From: Firmicutes bacterium UBA1440
GTDB lineage: Bacteria > Bacillota > Clostridia > Peptostreptococcales > Anaerovoracaceae
Reading direction: 5' to 3'
Assembly: GCA_002329565.1 (NCBI GenBank)
Contig: DCTM01000034.1
Location: 80,595-88,833, forward strand
DNA length: 8,239 bases
Within the stretch, counting starts at the first letter, position 1, and the number at the start of each line of letters is the position of its first letter. The notes beneath the pieces are model-generated. The model was given only the letters and a program-made list of their open reading frames with translations. It made no database searches and was not told where the DNA came from. The position numbers and the translations under genes are program-made. Of the stretch, positions 1-6,374 are shown piece by piece.

Positions 1-1359
1 AAATCTGAAATACAAAAACGGATTGTACGTCGATGACAGGATGAAACAGATGCAGACAATCAGCAGCGCTGTCAATACGATGGTTCCGCGCGGTCTGATT
101 CTCTCCGATTTTTCGCTTGCAAAGATGCAGGCTGCAAGGAACAGCACCGCATTACCGCCCAAGAGATACAAGCTGTCGCTTCCCAAAAGTCCTCCGTTCC
201 CAAAGCCAAACATCGCACCTATGTATCCGAGAATTCCCGTTACACTTCCTACACTGAATATGACCCAACTGATGATAACCAGAAGCATCGTATACATGTG
301 GCGGAGCAGGCTTCCGCAACGTTCGAGCCGACGCAGCAGAAACAGCTTTTCCGCCGTTAAAATAACAGCAAAGTATAACCCCCAAAATACAAAATTCCAG
401 CTTGCTCCGTGCCACAGCCCCGTTAACAGCCAAACGATGAGGATATTTCGAATCTGCACAGCGAGACCCCTGCGGTTGCCTCCGAGCGGGATATAAACAT
501 AATCGCGAAACCAGCTGCTGAGCGACATGTGCCAGCGACGCCAGAATTCCGTGATTGATTGCGCCGAATACGGAAATCTGAAGTTTTCATTGTAGCGAAA
601 TCCAAAGATGCGACCGAGCCCAATCGCCATATCTGAATAGCCGGAAAAATCGAAGTAGATTTGAAAGGTAAATGCGATAATTCCGATCCAGGCGGTCGCC
701 ACAGAAAGCGACGCCGGATCCCCGGCACTGACTTGATCCCAAATCTGTCCCATCTGATTTGCAATCAAAACCTTCTTTGCCAAACCGATGATGAAACGTG
801 AGCTGCCTGCCGCAAAATCCGCAAATGTATGCTCCCTATGAACAAAACTCTGCTCCACCGTCTGCAATCTCACGATAGGCCCTGCTACCAGCTGAGGAAA
901 CATCGCAATATAGGCAGCAAAGTTGATAAAATTTTTCTGTATGCGAACCTCACCCCTGTAAAGATCGATAAGATATGAAATGGCTTGAAATGTGTAGAAC
1001 GAAATCCCTATCGGCAAGGGCAAATCGACTGTTGTGAGAGCCGTGCCCGCCAAGGTATTGACCGTATCAATCGCAAAGTTCGCGTATTTGAAAAAGCCCA
1101 GGATTGCAAGGTTGAGTATTATCGCAGCCACCAGGATGAGCTTTTTCCGGACCGGTGTACGATCCAAGGCCAAGCCGAGCAAGTAGTTTGCGATTACAGA
1201 AAATATCATCAAAAAGATGTAGATCGGCTCACCCCAGGCATAGAAAAAGAGGCTCGCAATCAGGAGAATGCCATTCTTCATCCTAAAAGGAGCCATAAAG
1301 TACAGTGCCAATGTGATCGGCAAAAAGTAAAACAAAAATGTAACGCTGCTGAATACCAT
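1..1359 (-). CDS. MBOAT family O-acyltransferase (AlgI/DltB-like), 3' end beyond window
   Basis: The frame is open for 453 codons from ATG 1359 to the left edge with no stop, so only a short C-terminal tail should be missing (relatives are about 460-480 residues). An AAGGAGAGG ribosome site precedes the ATG. The protein is polytopic, with hydrophobic segments throughout. Family hallmarks appear in order: an FYTFQAISYLIDLYRG stretch, FPQLVAGPIVR, DFSGYSDMAIGLGRIFGF, then FWRRWHMSLSSWFRDYVYIPLG with His277, and LWHGASWNFVFWG with His317, the conserved membrane histidine expected to be catalytic. Such proteins pass an acyl group across the membrane to extracellular sugars or teichoic acids, usually with an SGNH partner outside. 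The gene follows the DUF4358-like lipoprotein gene by 29 bases and ends the SGNH-lipoprotein-MBOAT group. Family assignment is near certain; the substrate is unknown. The general build is closer to AlgI-type proteins than to DltB, and no dltA or dltC is visible. Confidence 0.95.
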   Translation of the reverse strand, partial: MVFSSVTFLFYFLPITLALYFMAPFRMKNGILLIASLFFYAWGEPIYIFLMIFSVIANYLLGLALDRTPVRKKLILVAAIILNLAILGFFKYANFAIDTVNTLAGTALTTVDLPLPIGISFYTFQAISYLIDLYRGEVRIQKNFINFAAYIAMFPQLVAGPIVRLQTVEQSFVHREHTFADFAAGSSRFIIGLAKKVLIANQMGQIWDQVSAGDPASLSVATAWIGIIAFTFQIYFDFSGYSDMAIGLGRIFGFRYNENFRFPYSAQSITEFWRRWHMSLSSWFRDYVYIPLGGNRRGLAVQIRNILIVWLLTGLWHGASWNFVFWGLYFAVILTAEKLFLLRRLERCGSLLRHMYTMLLVIISWVIFSVGSVTGILGYIGAMFGFGNGGLLGSDSLYLLGGNAVLFLAACIFASEKSERIRPRGTIVLTALLIVCICFILSSTYNPFLYFRF

Positions 1360-1388
1360 CGATTGCCTCTCCTTATCGCAGTCCGGCC

Positions 1389-1877
1389 TTACATATCATA
1401 ATTGTTCAGTGCATTTTCGGCTTCTGAACTGTCATCACAAACAACAAGCACCACGCAATTCCCTATCTGAGTTATGACGGGGTCTGCCAGCTTTGTCAAT
1501 TCGCCGGGAACGTAATTCTCAAACCCTTTCTTTTGATCCTCTATCCTGTCCAAGATCTCTTCCTTGACCTCCGCCGCCTGCGTATCGTCCTTGACGGCAA
1601 TGACTGCGACTTCCTCAGCTGTTGCTCCCGTACCGGCGTAGACAGTCATATTCTCGAACGTATCGGCATCCAAATCGTACAACTCCATAGCCAAATCATC
1701 GTCAATCACATCCAGAGTATCCCGGAATGTGACGTTATCGATAAGATATGCGGCCAGCTGCGCATCGTCTATCTTCGTATCATAATCGCCTTGATTTTTG
1801 CCGCTGTCACTTCCGCAAGCGGCCACAGCCAGCATCGTACATACTGCTATAACACATAAAAATAATCTCTTTTTCAT
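1389..1877 (-). CDS. DUF4358-like lipoprotein
   Basis: This 162-residue protein has a lipoprotein signal peptide: positive MKKR, a hydrophobic stretch, then a VAAC lipobox with the lipidated Cys at 21. The mature part begins with a polar linker (about 22-36) and continues as an acidic domain of about 120 residues. It has alternating hydrophobic strands such as EEVAVIAVKD and NCVVLVVCDD and a central helical segment with many Glu and Lys. This pattern and length match DUF4358 lipoproteins of Clostridia, which have no known biochemical role. A GGAGGG ribosome site lies just upstream of ATG 1877. The gene starts 12 bases after the SGNH gene stop and ends 29 bases before the MBOAT gene, so the three are almost certainly co-transcribed. 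I infer that it sits on the outer face of the membrane and serves the acyl-transfer system. The DUF4358 name is from memory of the family pattern and is less certain than the lipoprotein call. Confidence 0.82.
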   Translation of the reverse strand: MKKRLFLCVIAVCTMLAVAACGSDSGKNQGDYDTKIDDAQLAAYLIDNVTFRDTLDVIDDDLAMELYDLDADTFENMTVYAGTGATAEEVAVIAVKDDTQAAEVKEEILDRIEDQKKGFENYVPGELTKLADPVITQIGNCVVLVVCDDSSEAENALNNYDM

Positions 1878-1889
1878 CGATTCCCTCCA

Positions 1890-2624
1890 TTATGATATTT
1901 CGGCAAGATAGGTCGCCCAAATCCTGCAATATGTACTGTTGAGATGCACTCCGTCCGTAGTCGCATCCGCTTTGAGTGCGAAGGTATCATCCACAAGCGG
2001 TGCTGACGCATTGATGTATGTTACGCCATTGTCTTTCGCAAACTGTACCAAATTAGTGTTGTACCAATAAATCTGCGCGTTGTTGTTCGTCGCGTCTTTG
2101 GCCGATTTTTCGGCGGTCACAGGCAGGAGAGCCTGTACATATACCGTCGCATCCGGCTGTGCCGCTTTGACAGCACCTATCAGCGCCTTGTATTCGGACA
2201 GGAATGTTTCGATGTGCACCCAGCCGAGCTCGTTCATGCCAAGTCCGATGTATACTTTCTTAAAGTTGTCCGAAGCGAGTACATCATAAATGGATTGCTC
2301 CGAACCGTGCACCTTGACCTTTTCACCGTCTACAATTCTGTCAACAGTCATCGCCTTTGCGCAAAAGAATGTCGCATTGTCGACGCCGGAGTATAGCTTA
2401 AAGCCTTCCGTGCGTGAATCGCCGATAAAGAGGCTGTCGTCAAAGACCTCGTAAGATCCCGGCGAATCTGTGCTTTCCTTCTGCTGCTCTTTGACTGTCT
2501 GCATTGCCGAAACAGGCTCGGCCTCGGGTTCCGCCGAAGTGCAGGATATACAAATGAGAATGACCGCAACTGACAACAGCGCGGCCATAATGCATATAAG
2601 TGCTTTTTTTCCGTCGTTTCTCAT
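1890..2624 (-). CDS. Membrane-anchored SGNH/GDSL-family hydrolase
   Basis: With ATG 2624 as start the protein has 244 residues: a short basic N-terminus, one hydrophobic segment (about 7-28) as membrane anchor or signal, a Ser/Glu/Pro-rich linker (about 30-58), then an SGNH domain facing outward. Catalytic blocks are intact: FIGDSRT with nucleophile Ser70, GMNE with Asn131, and DGVHL with Asp224 and His227. Cys28 could be a lipidation site, but the CIS-C context is a poor lipobox. Start choice: ATG 2624 has AAAAAGG eight bases upstream and gives a normal signal segment. An in-frame TTG at 2696 would add 24 polar residues and has no ribosome site. Proteins of this type commonly partner MBOAT proteins as the extracytoplasmic acyl transferase or esterase, as AlgJ/AlgX and PatB do. 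The MBOAT two genes downstream supports that role here, but a stand-alone esterase is also possible. Confidence 0.9.
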   Translation of the reverse strand: MRNDGKKALICIMAALLSVAVILICISCTSAEPEAEPVSAMQTVKEQQKESTDSPGSYEVFDDSLFIGDSRTEGFKLYSGVDNATFFCAKAMTVDRIVDGEKVKVHGSEQSIYDVLASDNFKKVYIGLGMNELGWVHIETFLSEYKALIGAVKAAQPDATVYVQALLPVTAEKSAKDATNNNAQIYWYNTNLVQFAKDNGVTYINASAPLVDDTFALKADATTDGVHLNSTYCRIWATYLAEIS

Positions 2625-2741
2625 TTTGTTATGCCTTTTTTCACATATTTTATTAACTGTTTTGTCGTATATTTTCTGAGTCGGTTCCGTTTTCAATATA
2701 TAAAAATAAGACGTTTGAGCATAAAATTTTGTTCCGACCTC

Positions 2742-2915
2742 TTAGTACCTTTTCGGGATTTTTGTAAGCAGTACTGCTCCGACTCCCGCGATTAGACCAA
2801 GAATCGCAATCCTGCCGATCTTCTTGCCGGGCCTGTGTTTCGGAGAGGCTGTGAGCTCGTCGGAGAATTTGTTCTTTTTCTTCGGTACTGCAGCTCCAAT
2901 TTTTTCTTTCTTCAT
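2742..2915 (-). CDS. Small 57-residue single-span membrane protein, unknown function
   Basis: The frame starts at ATG 2915 (MKKEKIGAAV) and stops at TAA 2744-2742. A GAAAGGG site lies eight bases before the ATG. Residues 1-32 are strongly basic and polar (PKKKNK, KHRPGKK). Residues 33-51 form one hydrophobic span rich in Ile, Gly, Ala and Leu, and the tail is TKIPKRY. The positive-inside rule puts the long N-terminus in the cytoplasm, although the C-terminal KIPKR is also positive, so orientation is unsure. It is the first gene after the promoter at 3054-3082 and lies 117 bases before the SGNH gene, with no terminator visible between them. It is therefore a candidate first gene of the acylation operon. 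I recognise no family. The ribosome site, the promoter and a clear soluble-plus-membrane layout argue for a real gene; a chance ORF cannot be excluded at this length. Confidence 0.68.
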   Translation of the reverse strand: MKKEKIGAAVPKKKNKFSDELTASPKHRPGKKIGRIAILGLIAGVGAVLLTKIPKRY

Positions 2916-3053
2916 TCCGTTACCCTTTCTTGTTGACCCACTCCGGCGCGGGCGGATCGTTTCATTGATTAATCACCGACACAAAAGCTTAATGAAGGCG
3001 CATGCGATATGCTTCTTCTGTGTTCCCGATGATAGCCTGTTTTCTGTCTTTTA
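2916..3053 (-). other. Leader region before the 57-residue protein gene
   Basis: Between the promoter and ATG 2915 lies an untranslated stretch of about 130 bases. It holds two perfect palindromes, TGATTAATCA at 2966-2975 and CGCATGCG near 2997-3004. It also holds an imperfect long-range stem in which ACACA and AAGC can pair with GCTT and TGTGT. I see no known riboswitch core and no terminator. It may be a plain leader or a regulator-binding region. Confidence 0.35.
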
Positions 3054-3082
3054 ATTATACTACGATACATACTTTTTTCCAA
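3054..3082 (-). promoter_or_regulatory. Sigma-A type promoter for the small-protein/SGNH/MBOAT cluster
   Basis: Reading leftward, TTGGAA (3082-3077, four of six to TTGACA) is followed after exactly 17 bases by TATAAT (3059-3054, six of six). It lies downstream of the spoVA terminator and points at the gene at 2915. Transcription would start near 3047. A vegetative promoter suggests that the cluster is not simply part of the sporulation operon upstream. Confidence 0.65.
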
Positions 3083-3143
3083 CCGGATTTTGATTGAACG
3101 GAGTATTTATTTTTGTGCGTGTCTCTGACTGATACTGTATCTG

Positions 3144-3180
3144 AAAAACAAACACAGTGCAATCGGTTACACTGTGCTTG
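3144..3180 (-). terminator. Intrinsic terminator of the spoVA operon
   Basis: On the minus strand a stem pairs 3180-3170 with 3159-3149 (eleven pairs, one of them a G-U). Three weaker pairs extend it toward a CCGA loop, and TTTTT follows at 3148-3144. It starts 31 bases after the spoVAE stop. There is no T-run on the plus side, so it works leftward only and separates spoVA from the surface cluster. Confidence 0.88.
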
Positions 3181-3210
3181 CAATCTGTATTTTCCCTGTC
3201 GCTTTTCTCA

Positions 3211-3564
3211 CTATCGCAGCGACTTCGGATTAAACAAAATCGCGACCAAATAACCGAAAACTATAGCTGCAGTGACACCCGCAGCTGTCGATTCGACCGC
3301 TCCTGTTACCGCATCCAAGAGACCTTTTTCCGCCCCTTCCATCGCACCCTTTGCCAGCGAATATCCAAACCCCGGTAACGGCAGCGTCGCACCGTTACCC
3401 GCCAAATCCACGAGAGGTTGGTACAAATGAAAGGCTTGAAGGATGACTCCCGCGACGACAAAGATTACAAGAATGCGCGGTGCCGTCAATTTCGTGGTAT
3501 CAAGTAAGATCTGACCGATCGTGCAAATGAGACCTCCTATCACAAATGCGTATGCATAATCCAT
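3211..3564 (-). CDS. spoVAE: Stage V sporulation protein AE (SpoVAEB type)
   Basis: The protein is 117 residues, matching SpoVAEB (about 116). It begins MDYAYAFVIGGLICTIGQIL and has several hydrophobic segments (about 5-22, 30-47 and 92-112). The conserved LPLPGFGYSLAKGAMEGAEKGL motif sits at about 61-82. SpoVAEB and SpoVAC are distant paralogues that act in the inner forespore membrane in the Ca-dipicolinate channel, used for uptake during spore formation and release during germination. A very strong GGAAGGGGG ribosome site precedes ATG 3564, and the start lies 15 bases after the spoVAD stop. It is the last gene of the operon; a strong terminator follows. The SpoVAEA and SpoVAF genes found in Bacillus are absent, as is usual in Clostridia. 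Confidence 0.96.
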   Translation of the reverse strand: MDYAYAFVIGGLICTIGQILLDTTKLTAPRILVIFVVAGVILQAFHLYQPLVDLAGNGATLPLPGFGYSLAKGAMEGAEKGLLDAVTGAVESTAAGVTAAIVFGYLVAILFNPKSLR

Positions 3565-3579
3565 ACTTTTTCCCCCTTC

Positions 3580-4632
3580 CTACGATGTCTCAAGCGTTAC
3601 AGCATGAGCTATGCCGGGAATGCTCTCACCTTGGAAGGGGCTGATTGTTGAGAGCATAGCTCCCGTGGAGACTATCAACGCGCGCTTAAACTCTCCCGCA
3701 CGCATCTTTCGGAACAGATATCCCGTGTAGATGCTCGCCGAGCAACCGCAACCCGAACCGCCTCCGTGCACGTCCTCCTTCTCGCGATAATACAGCATTG
3801 TGCCGCAGTCATCGTAGCGTACTCCCAGCTTAGCGGAATCTATGCCTGCGTCAGCAAACAGATCCAAAGCGATTTCTTTGCCGATATAACCGAGATCCCC
3901 TGTAAGTATCACGTCGTAATCTGCAGGCGTCATTCCCGTATCCTCAAAGTGATTCAAAATCGTATCGACTGCAGCGGGCGCCATAGCCGCACCCATTTGG
4001 TTGGCATCCTTCATGCCCGTATCTATGATTTTTCCTATCGTTGCATAGGTGACAAAGATCTCTTTCGGTGCGGGTATCAGAATATTATTGGCCGTGCATG
4101 GCTGCCGTGAGATAACTGCTGCACCGGAGGCCGTAGCTGTCCACTGTGCCGACGGAGGTCGCTGATTGCCATGCTCCAACGGCATGCGAAACTGGCGTTC
4201 GGCTGTACAGTAATGGCTGGATGCCCCGCAGACGGCGTGTTCTGCAAAGCCGCCGTCGACGAAAACCGAAGCCATCAACATACTCTGTGTCATCGTCGAG
4301 CATGCGCCGTACAGCCCTATAAACGGAATGCTGACATCACGAGCGGTAAAGGAACTTGACATCAGTTGATTCAAAAGATCTCCCGTCAGCATCACATCAA
4401 TATTGCTTTTTTCAAGTCCTGCCTTGCGTATAGCTGTGAGAATGGCGTTTTTTAGCATCATGCTCTCCGCCTTTTCCCACGTCTTTTCCCCGTACGTATC
4501 GTCATCAAGAATGACGTCGAAATATTCCTTCATCGGCCCGCTTCCCTCGCGCGTACCCACGACAGCACATTCTCCCGTAATCACAGGCTTGTTGCGAAAC
4601 ACAAGTGTCTGCTTCCCCAATTTGTTTTTCAC
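3580..4632 (-). CDS. spoVAD: Stage V sporulation protein AD, dipicolinate-binding SpoVAD
   Basis: This 350-residue protein (B. subtilis about 338) has a thiolase-like fold and is the peripheral dipicolinate-binding component of the spore SpoVA complex. Visible family blocks are LGKQTLVFRNKPVI at the N-terminus, TGDLLNQLMSSSF, GLYGACSTMTQSM with Cys111 at the old thiolase cysteine position, SSHYCTAERQFRMP, MGAAMAPAAVDTI, YDVILTGDLGYIG, the GGSGCGCSA motif and IVSTGAMLST near the end. The start is GTG 4632, because GGAGGTG lies just upstream and the protein then begins as the family does. A TTG at 4653 would add seven residues, read through the ribosome site and lie inside spoVAC. The GTG overlaps the spoVAC stop as GTGA, so the two genes are translationally coupled. 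It acts with SpoVAC and SpoVAE in the forespore. Confidence 0.97.
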   Translation of the reverse strand: MKNKLGKQTLVFRNKPVITGECAVVGTREGSGPMKEYFDVILDDDTYGEKTWEKAESMMLKNAILTAIRKAGLEKSNIDVMLTGDLLNQLMSSSFTARDVSIPFIGLYGACSTMTQSMLMASVFVDGGFAEHAVCGASSHYCTAERQFRMPLEHGNQRPPSAQWTATASGAAVISRQPCTANNILIPAPKEIFVTYATIGKIIDTGMKDANQMGAAMAPAAVDTILNHFEDTGMTPADYDVILTGDLGYIGKEIALDLFADAGIDSAKLGVRYDDCGTMLYYREKEDVHGGGSGCGCSASIYTGYLFRKMRAGEFKRALIVSTGAMLSTISPFQGESIPGIAHAVTLETS

Positions 4633-5102
4633 TTCGCACCTCCGATAAGCCAATACAAAATGCCGACTGCGACGGCCGACGATATCCCATACACCAGAAC
4701 GGGACCTGCCAGACTGAAGAGTTTACCGCCGACACCGAGCACGAGTCCTTCTTTTTTATATTCCAATGCCGGCGCCACCATCGAGTTGGCGAAACCGGTT
4801 ATAGGCACAATTACGCCGGCTCCCGCCATCTTGGTAAGGCTGTCGAACAAGCCGATTCCTGTAAGCAGTTGGGCCGCACAGATCATCGCGATTGTTACAA
4901 TCGCAGCCGCATCCTTTTCGTTCTGACCCATTGCCATCAATTTGTTTTGTAAAAACATTGCCAATATACAGAGCAGCCCACCCGCAATAAAAGCACGCAC
5001 GCAATTTGCCACATACGTGGGCTTGGGCGTGAACGATTTTGCGTATTTCTCATACGCCTTGGCCATTTCCTTTTTCGGCACACCAGTCGTATTATCCGCC
5101 AT
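4629..5102 (-). CDS. spoVAC: Stage V sporulation protein AC (SpoVAC)
   Basis: The protein is 157 residues from ATG 5102 (B. subtilis about 150). A hydrophilic N-terminus (ADNTTGVPKKEMAKAYEKYAKSF region, about 1-30) leads into membrane segments near 36-54, 61-82, 88-104 and 130-154. GVIVPITGFANSMVAPALEYKKEGL is the SpoVA family signature and is paralogous to the motif in SpoVAE. SpoVAC is thought to be the mechanosensitive channel part of the Ca-dipicolinate release system. GGAGGTAAGT precedes ATG 5102. An in-frame TTG at 5150 lacks a ribosome site and falls in the proposed promoter. It is the first gene of the operon and overlaps spoVAD by four bases. Confidence 0.96.
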   Translation of the reverse strand: MADNTTGVPKKEMAKAYEKYAKSFTPKPTYVANCVRAFIAGGLLCILAMFLQNKLMAMGQNEKDAAAIVTIAMICAAQLLTGIGLFDSLTKMAGAGVIVPITGFANSMVAPALEYKKEGLVLGVGGKLFSLAGPVLVYGISSAVAVGILYWLIGGAK

Positions 5103-5147
5103 ACTTACCTCCGTCAACATCAAAATTACGATACATCTATTTTTGCG

Positions 5148-5179
5148 CAATTGACCTTTAAAAATACATCAAAATATGC
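5148..5179 (-). promoter_or_regulatory. Candidate sigma-G promoter of spoVA
   Basis: On the minus strand GCATA (5179-5175), a good sigma-F/sigma-G -35 box, is followed after 18 bases by GGTCAATTG (5156-5148). The GG and the 18-base spacing fit the known sigma-G pattern, but the core -10 match is only partial. Transcription would start about 40 bases before ATG 5102. Known forespore control of spoVA supports the call. Confidence 0.45.
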
Positions 5180-5180
5180 A
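5151..5180 (+). promoter_or_regulatory. Weak candidate sigma-A promoter for maf
   Basis: TTGACC (5151-5156) is five of six to the -35 box, but the best -10 at a usable distance is TATGCA (5175-5180, 18-base spacing), which is poor. If used, it would overlap the divergent spoVA promoter almost completely. The site is offered only because maf needs a promoter in this 115-base gap. Confidence 0.25.
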
Positions 5181-5217
5181 ATAATAGTATCGACAAAAAA
5201 GAATAGGAAAATGTGAC

Positions 5218-5820
5218 ATGAATGAAAGCATAAATAAAAAATTTAACACAATTATTCTCGCATCGGCCTCTCCGCGAAGAAAGGAAATACTCCGCGAAGC
5301 CGGATTTGAACCCCTGATTGTTAGGCCGAAATGTGACGAAACACTGCCCGAAAACATTGAAATGTGCGATGCCGTAATGTTTCTGGCTTTAAAAAAAGCT
5401 CTTTGGGTCGAACAACTGCTCCGATCAGAGGACAAATGCTATGACTCCCCGCTTATATTGGCCGCCGATACTATTGTTTACTGTAACGGTATTATCGGTA
5501 AACCTATTGACAAGGCGGATGCCTATCGCATTCTCAGCTTGCTGCGCGCACGCGAGCATTTTGTCGCTACCGGTGTGGCTCTCATAGACCCGCAGAGCGG
5601 CTTAAAACGCTCGTTTTGCGAGGTTACAAAGGTCTTTTTTAAGGATTACACCGACGATGAATTGCGCGCTTATATCGACACAGATGAGCCTTACGACAAG
5701 GCCGGTGCTTATGCGATCCAAGGCACTTTTTCCAAATATACAGACCACATCGAAGGTGACCTGCAGAACGTCATCGGACTGCCGCTCAGCAGATTACTTG
5801 CAGAAATGAATATGCTTTGA
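5218..5820 (+). CDS. maf: Maf-family nucleoside triphosphate pyrophosphatase (dTTP/UTP type)
   Basis: This 200-residue protein has the complete Maf signature. ASASPRRKEIL at 15-25 is the nucleotide-binding loop, AADTIVYCNGIIGKP at about 81-95 carries the catalytic Asp, and EPYDKAGAYAIQG near 159-171 is the block that marks the dTTP/UTP pyrophosphatase (YhdE-like) branch. Maf enzymes cut nucleoside triphosphates to monophosphates and pyrophosphate, removing modified or surplus nucleotides. In Bacillus, Maf overproduction blocks septum formation. An AGGA site lies nine bases before ATG 5218. The gene is divergent from spoVAC and followed 15 bases later by a Nudix gene, likely in one operon. Its place between the spoVA and spoIIA operons is unusual compared with Bacillus, where maf sits by mreBCD. 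Confidence 0.95.
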   Translation: MNESINKKFNTIILASASPRRKEILREAGFEPLIVRPKCDETLPENIEMCDAVMFLALKKALWVEQLLRSEDKCYDSPLILAADTIVYCNGIIGKPIDKADAYRILSLLRAREHFVATGVALIDPQSGLKRSFCEVTKVFFKDYTDDELRAYIDTDEPYDKAGAYAIQGTFSKYTDHIEGDLQNVIGLPLSRLLAEMNML

Positions 5821-5835
5821 AAGAAGGAATGAAAG

Positions 5836-6345
5836 ATGGAATATTGGGACGTATATGATAAGAGCGGTAACTTTTTGCGTAAGCGTCTTCCTAAAGGCAG
5901 CCGGTTCGGCGAGAACGAATATCATTTTGCAGTTGAGGCATGGCTGATCAACGACAAACACGAGCTTTTGATTCAAAAGCGCAGCGAACAATGTGAAATC
6001 TTGCCGGGACATTGGGCATTGACCACAGGTCGTATTATGTCCGGTGAGGATACTGTCAAGGGATGTATCCGTGAAATCAAAGAAGAACTCGGGATCAATA
6101 TTACCGCAGCCGACATCCGCCGCCTGGCGCGCTTCTCAAAAGAAGAGAACCACATCATCTGGGATGTATTTCTGGTAAAGAACAACACGCCCGCTGAGGA
6201 GTTTTCTCTGCAAAAGGAGGAAGTTGCTTCGGTTGCCTGGGTTTCCATCCCCTTGTTCAGGCAACTGATTAGAGAGAAAAAAATTTTCGTATATGCACAG
6301 ATTGAGGAAATCGTCGCCTCTATCGAAAAAATAATCGCCGAGTAG
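5836..6345 (+). CDS. Nudix hydrolase family protein
   Basis: The protein is 169 residues with a complete Nudix box at 65-87: Gly65, Glu71, then REIKEELGI with Arg79, Glu80, Glu83 and Glu84 as metal ligands. It starts MEYWDVYDKSGN and continues with EYHFAVEAWLIND and LLIQKRS. This layout is typical of the group annotated as Nudix hydrolases related to isopentenyl-diphosphate isomerase. The isomerase itself has extra conserved residues that I cannot confirm here, so the substrate is left open; a nucleoside or sugar diphosphate compound is likely. AAGGAATGAAAG precedes ATG 5836. It follows maf by 15 bases, so both may clean up nucleotides. Its stop touches the stop of convergent sigF, and its last codons (IIAE) form one arm of the shared terminator. 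Confidence 0.92.
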   Translation: MEYWDVYDKSGNFLRKRLPKGSRFGENEYHFAVEAWLINDKHELLIQKRSEQCEILPGHWALTTGRIMSGEDTVKGCIREIKEELGINITAADIRRLARFSKEENHIIWDVFLVKNNTPAEEFSLQKEEVASVAWVSIPLFRQLIREKKIFVYAQIEEIVASIEKIIAE

Positions 6346-6374
6346 TCACTCGGCGATTTCGTTGCGAAATTTTT
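6326..6374. terminator. Terminator hairpin shared by convergent sigF and Nudix genes
   Basis: A perfect eleven-base inverted repeat pairs 6333-6343 with 6348-6358 around a four-base loop (AGTC) holding parts of both stop codons. On the minus strand it is followed by ATTTTTT (6332-6326), a strong intrinsic terminator for spoIIA-sigF. On the plus strand the T-run is missing directly after the stem. A second small hairpin there (ATTTCG, loop TTG, CGAAAT at 6356-6370) is followed by TTTT and may weakly end maf-Nudix transcription. The T-tract and both stem arms are coding sequence. Confidence 0.85.

Noticed and set aside
985..1401. Plus-strand ORF of 138 codons within 985-1401
   Set aside because: It lies opposite the MBOAT gene, encodes a Cys- and charge-rich sequence with no family features, and has no ribosome site.
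1890..2696. TTG at 2696 as start of the SGNH hydrolase, giving 268 residues
   Set aside because: No ribosome site precedes it, the extra 24 residues are polar and would sit before the signal segment, and ATG 2624 has an AAAAAGG site at proper distance.
2641..2700. Internal promoter before the SGNH gene (TTGAAA and TATACG)
   Set aside because: The spacing is 19 bases and the -10 match is only four of six in an AT-rich stretch, so it is not distinguishable from chance.
2824..3054. Plus-strand ORF of 76 codons in the gap right of the 57-residue protein gene
   Set aside because: It is mostly the complement of the small membrane protein gene and its leader, with Phe/Ser runs from antisense Lys/Arg codons and no ribosome site.
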